DNA from: Desmonostoc muscorum LEGE 12446
GTDB lineage: Bacteria; Cyanobacteriota; Cyanobacteriia; Cyanobacteriales; Nostocaceae
DNA: 64,000 nucleotides
Direction: 5' to 3'
NCBI RefSeq assembly: GCF_015207005.2
Contig: NZ_JADEXS020000001.1
Coordinates: 496,001-560,000 of the forward strand
The translations under genes were made by a program, and so were the position numbers. This document shows positions 8,019 through 17,218 of this stretch, piece by piece. Under the pieces are notes generated by a model. That model had not been told where the DNA came from, made no database searches, and saw only the letters and a program-made list of their open reading frames with translations. Every line of letters starts with the position of its first letter. The stretch's first letter is position 1.

Positions 8019-9158
8019 ATGGTTTATTCTCCAGTCGGTATTCGTTCGATCGCTTTGAGCCTTCCAACTATCAAACGCACCAACGAATATTATATAGAAA
8101 AATACCCTGAGATGTTCGCACAAGCTGAGCAAAAAAGTTTAGCAAAGTTGTTTTCACTCGCCGGGTCAGCTCCTGGTAACGAATTTGATTTAGAGATGAT
8201 GCCCTATCTCTTAGACCCTTTTCGTGGTACTGTTGAGCGACGGATTCTCAGTTTAGACGAGTCATCACTGACCCTAGAAGAGCAGGCAGCAAGAGACGCC
8301 CTGAAAGCAGCAAAGCTTTCTGCCGATCAAGTTGAACTGATGATTGTTGCCTCAGTTTGGCCTGAACAAATAGGATTTGGTAATGCTGCCTTCCTTGCTC
8401 GTAAACTAGGTTTGCAAGGTGCTGCTTGGAATGTTGATGGAGCGTGTGGAGTTACTCCAGTTGCACTGCAAACTGCCTGTGCTTTAGTGCGAGCCGGAGA
8501 GTACAAAAACGTGTTGGTGGTGGTCTCATGCACTTATTCTCGCTTTTTTGATGAAAATGACACCCTTTCGTGGTGTATAGGCGATGGTGCTGGAGCTTTT
8601 GTGGTTGGCTCACTTGAAGCTAACCAGGGAGTTCTCGGAACCAAGACAATCAATACAAGTATATTGTGTGACAGCTTATTTTCTCAAATCACAGAAGATG
8701 AGGGCGGTAATCCCCTGGTTCGTATGCAAATCGACAAAAGTGCAAACAAATTATTTCGGGAAACGTCCGTGGATTTGCTGCGTACTTGTTGTCAAGGCGC
8801 TGTAACTGCTGCTGGTGTGACTCTTGACCAAATTGACTTTTTTCTTTTCCATACAACTAGTGCTTGGTTTGCAAGCTTCTGCACGCGTGTATTGGGCATT
8901 GAATCAGAGCGTACAATTAACCTGTATCCTCAATATGCAAACGTTGGGCCAGTAATTACTGTAGCTAATATGTACCATGCTGCACAGTTGGGAAAAATTC
9001 GTGAAAATGACTTGGTGCTGATATATGGATTTGGTGCTGCTGGTGCGGCCTCCGCAAGTGTAATGCGCTGGGGCAAAGTGGCGCTAGGTGTTGACTCCCT
9101 CACAGAAATGAACTCAATAATCGAAGATGCCCAAAATGTTAGCCTCCTTTCTCTTTAA
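8019..9158 (+). CDS. KAS III-like ketosynthase (thiolase fold)
   Basis: A 379-residue FabH-like protein. The catalytic triad of KAS III appears intact: Cys143 in DGACGVTPVAL, His278 in FLFHTTSAWF and Asn308 in QYANVGPV. The N-terminal 75 residues are unusual for FabH. The usual glycine-rich C-terminal loop is present as GFGAAGAASASVMRW. It follows the ThDP enzyme gene after 14 bp in the same direction with no terminator, so an operon is likely. Divergent KAS III enzymes often condense non-standard acyl thioesters in natural product pathways. With its neighbour it could form a hydroxyketone or furanolide-type scaffold; that is inference. Confidence 0.85.
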   Translation: MVYSPVGIRSIALSLPTIKRTNEYYIEKYPEMFAQAEQKSLAKLFSLAGSAPGNEFDLEMMPYLLDPFRGTVERRILSLDESSLTLEEQAARDALKAAKLSADQVELMIVASVWPEQIGFGNAAFLARKLGLQGAAWNVDGACGVTPVALQTACALVRAGEYKNVLVVVSCTYSRFFDENDTLSWCIGDGAGAFVVGSLEANQGVLGTKTINTSILCDSLFSQITEDEGGNPLVRMQIDKSANKLFRETSVDLLRTCCQGAVTAAGVTLDQIDFFLFHTTSAWFASFCTRVLGIESERTINLYPQYANVGPVITVANMYHAAQLGKIRENDLVLIYGFGAAGAASASVMRWGKVALGVDSLTEMNSIIEDAQNVSLLSL

Positions 9159-9225
9159 AATTGTCTACAAATATTGAAAACAAAAATATTTAAAAGTTAG
9201 CCGTGCAAAAACAAACCTAGTAGAG

Positions 9226-12200
9226 CTAACTTTCCCCATAAGCGATCGCTCCTAAATTTTTCAAAGAAATTTTCTGAGCTTGAGTTATACCTGTAACACC
9301 TGTGATATTGACACCTTCATAGGGTCTTTGATTTCTCAAAGTTTTTATGCATTCACCAGTTTTGACATCCCAGATTTTAATAGTATCATCCTGACTACCA
9401 CTAGCTAGAATTTGCCCGTTGGGACTGAAGACAACAGACCAAACTAATTGCGTATGTCCTTCTAAACTTTTAAGGCATTGACCAGTCCTGAGATCCCATA
9501 ACTTCACTGTTTGATCTTCACTACCACTTGCAAGTATGCAATTATCGGGACTAAAGGTAGCTGAGTATACAGAACTATTATGTCCTTTTAAGGTCTGAAT
9601 GCATTGCCCACTACTGGCATCCCATAGCTTTATTGTTTGGTCACTGCTAGCACTGGCTAGAATACGATAATCAGGACTATAGGCTATTGACCACACTAAG
9701 TCATCGTGTCCCTTCAAAGTCTGAATGCATTGTCCAGTGTTGACATCCCACAGTTTTAATGTCTGGTCAATACTACCACTTGCTAAGGTCTGGCCGTTGA
9801 GATTAAAAGCGACAGACCATACCTTATCAAGATGCCCCTCCAAAGTCTGAATGCATTGTCCAGTGTTGACATCCCATAGTTTTACTGTATGGTCATCACT
9901 ACCACTAGCAATCATCTGACAGTTTGGACTAAAAGCAACCGATGTAACCCAATTACTATGCCTTCGCAAAGTTTTAAGACATTGACCAGTGCTGACATTC
10001 CACAGCTTTATTGTTTGATCCTCGCTACCACTGGCAAGGAGTGAATTATTTGAACTGAGAGCAACTGATGTGACTCTATGACTATGCCCACGTAAAGTTT
10101 TAACGCACTGACCAGTATCAATATCCCACAGCTTAACAATTTTATTTCCACTGCCACTCACAAGTATGTGACCATCAACACTGAAGGTTACTGACCATAT
10201 TCCACTACTGTAACCCTGCAAGGTCTTAAGGCATTGACCAGTTCTAGCATCCCACAACCTTACTGTTTGGTCACTACTGCCGCTAGCAACTATACAATTG
10301 TCTGCATTAAAAACAACTGACCAGACTCTGCTACTGTGTCCCCATAGCGTTGCTGTGCAAAGACCTGTAGAGATGTCCCAAAGCTTTACTGTTTTGTCAT
10401 CACTGCTACTTGCTAGTGTATTCCCATCCGGGCTGAAAAAAACGGAATACACACAATCAGTATGCTCCTCTAAAGTCTTGAGACATTCACCAGTGGTGAT
10501 ATCCCATAACTTAACTGTTCGGTCATGGCTGCCACTAGCCAAGGTTAGACCATCTGGGCTGAAACTAACTGACCAAATTCCACCGTTATGCCCTTGTAAA
10601 GTCTTGAGGCATTCACCAGTGCTGATATCCCACAATTTCACTGTTCGGTCATGACAACCACTGGCCAAAGTTTGACCATCTGGGGTAAAAGTAATTGATG
10701 AAACTCGACTATTATTCCCCTGCAAAGTTTTAAGGCATTGACCAGTGCTGATATCCCACAGTTTTACTGTTTGGTCTTCACTTGCACTGGCAAGAATGTT
10801 ACCTTCAGGGTTGAACGCAACAGACCAAATTCCACCGCTATGTCCCTGTAAGGTTGCCAGACAATACCCGGTATTCACGTCCCATAGCTTGATTGTTTGA
10901 TCCTTACTACTGCTAGCAAGGGTATTTCCATTTGGACTGAATGCAACATCCCAGAGCCAATCTTTATGTCCAGTGCAAACAAGCAATTGCTTTCCATCTG
11001 CAACTTGATAAAGGCAAAGCCCACCATAGCTATCCCCGGTAGCTAATAATTTTCCATCTGGGCTAAATGCTACTGAATGAATGCCCCCCAGTGTTTCCGC
11101 AAAAACGCACTTACTTAGCTCAGCATGAGCAAAATTTGCATTATGCAAATTCACACTTCGGAGATCTGCTTGCCAAAGCGTCAACAAAGAAAAATCATAG
11201 CTACTTAGATCAGTTTCCAGATCGGAAAGTAGATTCAGAATATTGCCTGCTGTGTAACCTGGCTCTAGGGGCGATGTCTCTCGGAGTTTTACTAGAATTT
11301 GAGTTAACTTATTTTCAATTTTTCTTTTACTTCTTAAAGTCTTCAGCAGCCCATCTATAACTGGTTTGATAATCAGGCGAATTTGAGTATCTTTAACATA
11401 ATCTTTACCCGTGGCCTTCATGAGAGCGTGACGCCTGAATAAATCAATATTCTCAGTGACTATCTCTTCACAAACTTGTTCTATCAAGCTAGTAGTCACA
11501 TATTCCATAACCACAGGCTGGAGCGTAAAAAGCGATGCAGTTTTTTCAATGAGTGTCAGCTTAGCTTTCTCGATTAGCGATCGCCTTCCCAAAGATTCTA
11601 CAGCCTCTAGTAATTTTGCTTGGGGTATTGGTGATATAATATCATCCCGCAATTCTTTTAGTGTTATCGACTCGCGATTAATCGCTAGCCAATACATTAT
11701 GTCCTTTTCTAAATCTGACAAGCGCTCAAACTGCTGCTCTAAAACATCACGAATGTCCCCAAAAACAGCTGTGTCTTGTTGCAAAAATTCAGTTACGTTA
11801 CCATCAAAAATATCTTGAATGGTGGTGGCAACTATCTTCAAGGCTAATGGATTGCCTGCATAGCGTTCAATCATGACTTTCCATTGATCTTCTGCCGCAG
11901 ATAGCCCTTTGAGTTTTAAGATTTCTTGCCCTTCCGCCACTTTTAAACCACTTAGTGGTAATGAGCGAACAGGTAGTGCTTCTCCTTCGAGCAATGCTAT
12001 TTCTTTCGGTTTTTCCCGACTAGTGAGCAATAAGCAGCTTTGGTGAGTTGCTTCTCCTACCCGCCTTAAAAGTTCACCGTATTCTTCATATCCTTCTCGA
12101 TAAACTCCGGCGCGGCTACCACTGCGGAGAATTGATTCTGCATTATCAAGTATGACTAAACAACGATTATTTTGTAAATAATCAAGTAGTCGTGATACCC

Positions 12201-12777
12201 GTTCGCTAAAGCTTTCTGGTAAGTTAGCTTCTGTTTCTTGTTCGTCAGAGAGAAATTGAATTAAGTTATTGAGAATAACTTTAACAGGTGGGGCTTCTCG
12301 TAGCGATCGCCAGATAACATACTCAAAGTTCTCCTGAATCTGTTGAGCAAACTTTACAGACAGTGCTGTTTTACCAATACCTCCTATTCCTAATACTGTC
12401 ACCAATCGGCACTGTTCATCAAGAATCCACTCCTCTAAGGTAGTCAGTTCTTCTTTACGTCCATAAAAAACTGATGTAAAGATAGCTTCTCCCCAATCTA
12501 GACGATTATTTGAGCTTGAATAGTCACTTTTATCTATTTTTAAGGAAAAAGCTGAAAATAGCTTCTCAATAGTCTGTTTGTCAACACCTCCTTCACGATT
12601 CAATACTTTCGATATCGTACCGGAATATAATCCAGAGCGTGCGCTCATTTCTTCGAGAGTGTATCTGTTTCCAAAATTTTCTTTTGCTTCTGACTGATGC
12701 TTTGCTTCCTTAATTTTTTGCAAACCTTTAGTAGTAAGTGCAACGCCACGCTTGCGTCTCCAATTCTGTAAAGTCAT
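9226..12777 (-). CDS. NB-ARC STAND NTPase with 14 WD40 repeats
   Basis: A 1183-residue protein with three parts. Residues 1-90 form an N-terminal helix-turn-helix-like domain ([22 protein letters not shown]). Residues about 100-420 are an NB-ARC ATPase with P-loop GIGGIGKT (130-137) and Walker [11 protein letters not shown] near 205-215. After a helical region, about 565-1150 hold 14 WD40 repeats of 42 residues, enough for two seven-bladed propellers. Most repeats carry the canonical GH...WD spacing with TVKLWD-type endings. This is the architecture of signal-sensing STAND ATPases in filamentous cyanobacteria, thought to act as regulators or in biological conflict. No obvious effector domain is present. 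It stands alone, convergent with the ThDP/KAS III operon. Confidence 0.93.
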   Translation of the reverse strand: MTLQNWRRKRGVALTTKGLQKIKEAKHQSEAKENFGNRYTLEEMSARSGLYSGTISKVLNREGGVDKQTIEKLFSAFSLKIDKSDYSSSNNRLDWGEAIFTSVFYGRKEELTTLEEWILDEQCRLVTVLGIGGIGKTALSVKFAQQIQENFEYVIWRSLREAPPVKVILNNLIQFLSDEQETEANLPESFSERVSRLLDYLQNNRCLVILDNAESILRSGSRAGVYREGYEEYGELLRRVGEATHQSCLLLTSREKPKEIALLEGEALPVRSLPLSGLKVAEGQEILKLKGLSAAEDQWKVMIERYAGNPLALKIVATTIQDIFDGNVTEFLQQDTAVFGDIRDVLEQQFERLSDLEKDIMYWLAINRESITLKELRDDIISPIPQAKLLEAVESLGRRSLIEKAKLTLIEKTASLFTLQPVVMEYVTTSLIEQVCEEIVTENIDLFRRHALMKATGKDYVKDTQIRLIIKPVIDGLLKTLRSKRKIENKLTQILVKLRETSPLEPGYTAGNILNLLSDLETDLSSYDFSLLTLWQADLRSVNLHNANFAHAELSKCVFAETLGGIHSVAFSPDGKLLATGDSYGGLCLYQVADGKQLLVCTGHKDWLWDVAFSPNGNTLASSSKDQTIKLWDVNTGYCLATLQGHSGGIWSVAFNPEGNILASASEDQTVKLWDISTGQCLKTLQGNNSRVSSITFTPDGQTLASGCHDRTVKLWDISTGECLKTLQGHNGGIWSVSFSPDGLTLASGSHDRTVKLWDITTGECLKTLEEHTDCVYSVFFSPDGNTLASSSDDKTVKLWDISTGLCTATLWGHSSRVWSVVFNADNCIVASGSSDQTVRLWDARTGQCLKTLQGYSSGIWSVTFSVDGHILVSGSGNKIVKLWDIDTGQCVKTLRGHSHRVTSVALSSNNSLLASGSEDQTIKLWNVSTGQCLKTLRRHSNWVTSVAFSPNCQMIASGSDDHTVKLWDVNTGQCIQTLEGHLDKVWSVAFNLNGQTLASGSIDQTLKLWDVNTGQCIQTLKGHDDLVWSIAYSPDYRILASASSDQTIKLWDASSGQCIQTLKGHNSSVYSATFSPDNCILASGSEDQTVKLWDLRTGQCLKSLEGHTQLVWSVVFSPNGQILASGSQDDTIKIWDVKTGECIKTLRNQRPYEGVNITGVTGITQAQKISLKNLGAIAYGES

Positions 12778-13217
12778 GTATTAATTCACCGTTTGCGTAA
12801 TCGCCTGTGACTAAAAAGAATTATCTAGCAGGTTGCTGTAGATATTAAGTGATACTTGTAACAAAGAAAAAATACCATTTTGCAGAGAATTTAAAAAAGT
12901 GTAAAGCCAAAATGTTCACCACTTAAAGCTACATTAGGCAATCCACTCGTTTCGAGAAGTCAACAGTCCTTGCTCAATAAACGATCTAATGTGCGGGGTA
13001 TTGCTGAGAGCATTTGTTTAACTAAAAACTTGTTGGATTTGAGTAATGCCAGAGTAGTTATGTGTAATGGAATTTATTGAATACACCATTATCTCAGTAA
13101 TGCGATTGGGGCATAAAGCTTAAGTTCAATCTTAAAATCTCGATTTTCACTGGTAAAGACGGTTGTGAATTGGCAATCTTGATAAGGAAGGTTTGTAAAT
13201 ATTTACTCTATCAATCA
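12778..13217. other. Gene-poor spacer upstream of the WD40 protein
   Basis: About 440 bp of AT-rich DNA. It must hold the promoter of the leftward WD40 gene and of the rightward small RHH gene. Short open stretches on the minus strand near 12940-13020 are below 30 codons and I cannot link them to a family. No repeat or RNA gene seen. Confidence 0.5.
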
Positions 13218-13397
13218 ATGAATAAGACCGCCGTCGAGAGATTTTCCAGTTTAGCAACCTCCACAAAGAAAAGGACGCTTAAGCGAATCACTATAAACCT
13301 GGCATCAGATGAAGCCCAGAACCTTGAAAAATATTGTGAACAGACAGGGAAAACAGCAACGGATGTGATTCAGGAACTCATTCGAGGGTTGCCATAA
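13218..13397 (+). CDS. Small ribbon-helix-helix (CopG/Arc-like) protein
   Basis: From ATG 13218 this encodes 59 residues. The C-terminal 40 residues have the ribbon-helix-helix pattern: a basic beta-strand TLKRITINLA, helix 1 SDEAQNLEKYCEQTG and helix 2 ATDVIQELIRGL. Such proteins are small DNA-binding repressors, often antitoxins. An AAGGAAGG site lies about 25 bases upstream of the ATG; an in-frame TTG at 13170 is a less likely start. A diverged copy of the same gene lies facing it at 13848-13994. No toxin gene is adjacent, so the target is unknown. Confidence 0.65.
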   Translation: MNKTAVERFSSLATSTKKRTLKRITINLASDEAQNLEKYCEQTGKTATDVIQELIRGLP

Positions 13398-13847
13398 CCT
13401 AAGTTTTCACACCAGCTTTCAAAAGTTCAGAGTCGATAACAGCCACAGTTAAAGTTGAAAAACATTCTCTGACTCCCGATTTTGCAATCTCATAATGGTT
13501 ATTATGTCATTTTGTTTACTAATAAAAATAGAGGGGAAAACGTAAGAATAATTCCAAAAAACCTGATAAGGTATATTTAGAACGACTTCAAAAGAATAAG
13601 ATTTGTGTGGACATGCGTACTGCGATCTACTGTGTTCCAGATATTACTATCGAACCGATTGAGATCGCGAGTGCCGTCAAAATAATAATCTCCTTGCTTA
13701 AATCCCACCTAGTTGCGCGTATGCTCTTTGTGCCTACGACATAGGAGGCTTCCTAGATGCGTACTGTGCCCGTTGTAAATGAGCGCAGCACGCTATCTAT
13801 CGCTAAAATTTACGTCTGAATCATCACTAACAAATTGCGAACTACTT
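13398..13847. other. Spacer between two facing RHH genes
   Basis: About 450 bp between the 3' ends of the paired RHH genes. A plus-strand frame without stop runs from about 13532 to 13744 (70 codons) but has no ATG before codon 31 and no recognisable family, so I do not call it a gene. Two near-copies of a short motif ATGCGTACTG occur at about 13613 and 13757. This may be remnant mobile DNA. Confidence 0.4.
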
Positions 13848-13994
13848 TCATTTCATTACTGGTAACGCTCGAATGAGTTCTCTAATCACATCCGTTGCTG
13901 GTCTGCCCGTCTGTTCACAATACTTTTCAAGGTTTTTGGCTTCGTTGGATGCCAAGTTTACAGTGATTCGCTTGACCGCCCATTTTTTGTTCAT
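13848..13994 (-). CDS. Small ribbon-helix-helix protein, inverted paralogue
   Basis: On the minus strand ATG 13994 opens a 48-codon frame to a TGA at 13848-13850. The product starts MNKKWAVKRITVNLASNEAK and continues NLEKYCEQTGRPATDVIREL. It matches the RHH protein at 13218-13397 over about 40 residues with roughly 80 percent identity by eye, and lacks only its first 18 residues. The DNA is also clearly alike, so this is an inverted duplicate. I see no strong ribosome binding site. It is a probable small DNA-binding repressor, possibly a decaying copy. Confidence 0.55.
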   Translation of the reverse strand: MNKKWAVKRITVNLASNEAKNLEKYCEQTGRPATDVIRELIRALPVMK

Positions 13995-15060
13995 GCTCAA
14001 ACAGTTAAATCGTGTATTGATAACTTCAAAACCTGATTTTACCCTTCCGACTGGAAAGTAACCTAAATTTTGGGTTTGCCAAGATACCCGTAAAATTAGG
14101 ATAGGTTGTAAATAAATATTGCAGTTGTACTTTTTTATTATCCAATCACATTTTTAATCACCTATTTTTTTTGCCTTACACGGTTGTAAATCAACGCTTT
14201 TTAGTATAAAACAGCGCTGCTTGTTCAGAAAGGTTAAGACGATTGAGTTTGGGCTCTGAGTGCGTAAGTTCTAGAAATCCAGACAGAAAAGCCAGAGGCG
14301 ATCGCCTACTACATCCGTAAAATATTTGAGTAGTAGTAAATACTCTGCTGACTAGGCTATCCAGTTAATTCTTGATACCCCAGAATTTGCTGTCGAGCAA
14401 TTTGATTGTCAAGCCGCTTTTGTGATCTCAATAACCTTAGTTTCCTTGGCAGTATGACTGTTCTATCGTTGTGGTTAGTTCCACAATTGAGGCTGAATTA
14501 CAACCAACTCACAATCAAAAATGTCCAAAAACGCCTTAACCTAAATTTGTACTAATTTTAACTCAACCTTTGCTCAAGCTGTATCCCTTAGTAAGAAGAT
14601 TGTCTAGTAACTATGATAAAATACGATATTCCTATCGGAATATAGATGTATTATCTTCATCAACGCAAAGGTAAAAGCCAAATTGAAAGCTCTTACTGGT
14701 CGCTTTTTAGTACGTTCAGGATTGTAGATTTATGAAACTGCAACTTACCCAATTACACATACTCTGAGCCAACCAAATTAACTCGAGCGTAGACCCATAA
14801 GAGACACAAATGCTTGTTCCATAAGAGATTACCAAGAAATAAATTACTACTACTTGTGGGCTGGACATCTTCTTTGCCCTTCCTGGGCAGGCGAGACGCT
14901 CCGAAGTTCTGAGCCTTATCTGGTGACTTCTGTCCACCCCACAAGGAAAGCTGAGTGTTTTTTATTTGGAAGTCCCTAATGAAAAATCACCTATCTACGC
15001 CGAGACCATGAGATTTGCATGTTTTCTGTGGAGTTTTGTTACTAAAATTGAGGAGTAAAA
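13995..15060. other. 1-kb gene-poor region with scattered palindromes
   Basis: No coding frame here convinces me. A palindrome ATATTCC-TATC-GGAATAT lies at 14626-14643 and just precedes a 29-codon ATG frame (14648-14737) with no recognisable product. The part near 14870-14970 carries GGCGAGACGCTCCG and TTTGGAAGTCCCT, pieces that resemble dispersed repeats also seen near 54120-54180. The promoter of the hydroxylase gene at 15061 must lie at its right end, where GAGGAG precedes the ATG. Confidence 0.45.
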
Positions 15061-15561
15061 ATGCTTGAGGCTATCGCTGTTGCTTGGTTATTACTATTCT
15101 TTGGCGATTTCCTATCTACATTCTTTTACCACGTACCCGAGCATGTTTTTGGTAGCCTTCATTTAAAAACGCACCACTCCTGGAAGAAAGACTTTCGTCA
15201 CTACGCTATTTTGACTTTCAATCCCCAGGTTCTTTTAGATGGTATCTTGGGAGCTTTGCCTTACATACTGATAGCAGTAGTTCTCTGGTCTTTTTCTCCC
15301 ATCGGCGTTATCTTTGGACTACTGCTTGGTCAGTTTCATGTGTGGTGGAGACACATAAGTGTCTTGGGTTGGCAAACTCCAAAGCCTGTAAATATTTTAT
15401 GCCAAATTCTATTTATTACTACTCCTGAAAGACACTGGTTACATCATCACAAAACTAATTTGGGTTTTGGCGATATTTTTACCTTCTTTGAACAACCCGC
15501 ACAAATCTGGTTACGCTGGCTACGCCTGCTGAGGCTTCGTTTGGGCTACTCTCGTATTTAA
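15061..15561 (+). CDS. Fatty acid hydroxylase/sterol desaturase superfamily membrane protein
   Basis: A 166-residue membrane protein. It has the histidine boxes expected of the di-iron hydroxylase superfamily: HVPEH (about 24-28), HLKTHHSW (34-41), HVWWRH (about 93-98) and ERHWLHHH near 123-130. Hydrophobic segments lie near 4-20 and 60-90. At 166 residues it is short for the family but keeps all His clusters, so it is probably functional. GAGGAG stands 5 bases before the ATG. Substrate unknown; a lipid or carotenoid hydroxylase would be a guess. It ends before a pair of strong hairpins. Confidence 0.78.
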   Translation: MLEAIAVAWLLLFFGDFLSTFFYHVPEHVFGSLHLKTHHSWKKDFRHYAILTFNPQVLLDGILGALPYILIAVVLWSFSPIGVIFGLLLGQFHVWWRHISVLGWQTPKPVNILCQILFITTPERHWLHHHKTNLGFGDIFTFFEQPAQIWLRWLRLLRLRLGYSRI

Positions 15562-15589
15562 CTGAAAGCGTGCGCTCAATTAAATATTT

Positions 15590-15687
15590 TGTGAACTACA
15601 CAGACCTACTTTGTAGAGGTCTGGGTAGTTCACAGTAAGGCGGAAGTCCCCACACTGCTACGCTGAGAGTGGGAACTTCCGCCTTAC
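15590..15687. repeat. Two back-to-back long palindromes
   Basis: The first (15590-15634) pairs TGTGAACTAC with GTAGTTCACA and also AGACCT with AGGTCT around a short loop. The second starts on the very next base (15635-15687) and pairs GTAAGGCGGAAGT with ACTTCCGCCTTAC, plus CCCACACT with AGTGGG. Together they make 98 bp of nearly continuous stem between the hydroxylase gene and the AbrB-type gene. They may act as a terminator or be a mobile palindrome. Confidence 0.75.
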
Positions 15688-15714
15688 GTTAAATTAATAA
15701 TAAAGCTTGTATCG

Positions 15715-16902
15715 ATGAATCAAAGCGTCAGTGTTGCTCCCAAGCTAGAAGAAGACACTCATAAAAATCCTGCTGTTACCAAACAACAGTTATTTGTAAA
15801 ACAATCAATTGTTCTGACGTTGGAAATACTTCTAGCATTGCCTGTGGGCTTACTTCTAGCAAAGTTTCACATTGGTGGGATTGCTTGGATATTTGCTGGG
15901 ATTGCAGCTGGTATAGTGGTTCTTCAAGGGTGTCGAGTTTTCTATGAATATTCTCCCAAACCTAACCGCACCGCCAGAAAGGTGGGAATGGCACTTGTAG
16001 GCTTAACTGTCGGCGCTTCCAATGCTCATGCTAATTTAGCTAACGTTGCCTCTGGTATTCCCATCTTTATTTTACTCACTTTGTTTCTGCTGTTAAGTGG
16101 CAGTTGCATTGGTTACATATACTCCCGCGTTAGCAAAACCAACTTATTGACAGCAATGCTGGCTACAGTTCCAGGTGGTGTGGGGATTATGGCAGCGATC
16201 GCAGCTGATTACAATAAAGATGTTACCTTGGTTGCTTTAGTTCAAGCCATTCGCGTTACCTCAGTAGTTTTTCTGTTTCCCTTCATCGCCAGAACATTAG
16301 TTGGTAATTCCTGGAATCTGCAAACACTACCCGTCAAAAGTGCTTTGCTGAATTTCGATCCATCTCAACTAGGATTACTTTTATTACTACTCCTAATCAC
16401 GGGATTAGTAGTTTATTCGGCTATATTGTTCAAAATTCCCGCTGGCGATTTTTTTGGTGCATTGTTAATTGGTATCGGGTTTAATCCTTTGCTCAGTTCG
16501 CTGCCTTTTGTGAGTGATATTAGCTTTAGTCCGCCGCCCTTAATTAACTTATTCGGTCAAATGCTACTGGGAATTACTATTGGTGAGTATTGGGGAGACA
16601 AACCCAACTTTACCAAGCGGACTGTGGGCTATGCTTTGATGTCTGTGACAATGACCCTCGCAAGTGGAGCGATCGCTGCTATACTTGCCATGCAATTAAC
16701 CTCTTGGGACTGGTTAACCTGTCTTTTAGTCACAGCACCAGGAGGCTCAGCAGAAATGATCTTAGTTTCTCTAGCATTAAATCATCATGTTGAAATTGTC
16801 ACAACTGGTCATTTAGTGCGACTAATTGCGATTAACAGTTCTTTACCTCTTTGGGTGTATTTATTTCGCTGTCTGGATAAGCAACTTTCAAAAGCAGCTT
16901 AA
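15715..16902 (+). CDS. AbrB-family integral membrane protein (AbrB duplication domain)
   Basis: A 395-residue polytopic protein with about ten hydrophobic segments and two similar halves. Each half contains a Gly-rich membrane element (VPGGVGIMAAIAADYN near 156 and APGGSAEMILVSLAL near 340). This is the family often annotated as AbrB or ammonia monooxygenase-like, a presumed transporter of unknown substrate; it is not the DNA-binding AbrB. The first 25 residues are soluble. The start ATG follows a spacer of double palindromes. Confidence 0.85.
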   Translation: MNQSVSVAPKLEEDTHKNPAVTKQQLFVKQSIVLTLEILLALPVGLLLAKFHIGGIAWIFAGIAAGIVVLQGCRVFYEYSPKPNRTARKVGMALVGLTVGASNAHANLANVASGIPIFILLTLFLLLSGSCIGYIYSRVSKTNLLTAMLATVPGGVGIMAAIAADYNKDVTLVALVQAIRVTSVVFLFPFIARTLVGNSWNLQTLPVKSALLNFDPSQLGLLLLLLLITGLVVYSAILFKIPAGDFFGALLIGIGFNPLLSSLPFVSDISFSPPPLINLFGQMLLGITIGEYWGDKPNFTKRTVGYALMSVTMTLASGAIAAILAMQLTSWDWLTCLLVTAPGGSAEMILVSLALNHHVEIVTTGHLVRLIAINSSLPLWVYLFRCLDKQLSKAA

Positions 16903-16938
16903 TTTAAATATTGGGCATTGGGAGTAGGCAGTAGGAAG

Positions 16939-17113
16939 CTTGAGGCTTTGAGGTTGACACTTGAGGCTTTGAGGTTAAAGCTTGAGGCTTTGAGGTTAAA
17001 GCTTGAGGCTTTGAGGTTGACACTTGAAGCTTTAACCCTCGAAGTTGCACCTTTAAGCCCCGAAGTTGCACCTTTGAGCCTCAAAGTTGCACCTTTAAGC
17101 CTGAAGCTTTAAG
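16939..17113. repeat. 21-bp tandem repeat array in two mirrored blocks
   Basis: The left block has four copies of a 21-mer of the form GAGGCTTTGAGGTTRAMRCTT. The right block has three copies of a 21-mer of the form GAAGTTGCACCTTTAAGCCYC. The two blocks are partly reverse-complementary, so the array can fold on itself. Because 21 is a multiple of 3, both strands stay open for about 60 codons, giving LEALRLK and LKASSFN repeats; I regard these as spurious frames. Confidence 0.8.
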
Positions 17114-17130
17114 TTCTAAGCCTGCCTCTT

Positions 17131-17157
17131 CCCAATGCCCAATGCCCAATGCCCAAT
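17131..17157. repeat. Heptamer repeat (CCCAATG)
   Basis: Four head-to-tail CCCAATG/CCCAATA units follow directly after the 21-bp array, upstream of the DUF1838 gene. Confidence 0.7.
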
Positions 17158-17218
17158 AACCAATGATTAATGACAAATGGCTTATCCTTTTGTTATCCAG
17201 ACACAAAGGATGTTTTAG

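Noticed and set aside
6250..9158. Assignment of the ThDP enzyme as ScyA of scytonemin biosynthesis
   Set aside because: The fold agrees, but none of scyB, scyC or the other scytonemin genes is nearby, and the partner is a KAS III-like gene.
9226..12777. Treating the plus-strand open frames inside the WD40 gene as genes
   Set aside because: They are antisense shadows of the repeat-rich coding sequence.
13532..13744. Plus-strand frame without stop between the RHH copies
   Set aside because: No ATG for 30 codons, no ribosome binding site and no known family.
14716..14944. Minus-strand frames of 63 and 73 codons in the gene-poor stretch
   Set aside because: No recognisable domain and they overlap each other in different frames; codon use looks random.
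16899..17112. Open frames on both strands inside the 21-bp repeat array
   Set aside because: They exist only because the repeat unit is a multiple of three; no start signal or conserved domain.
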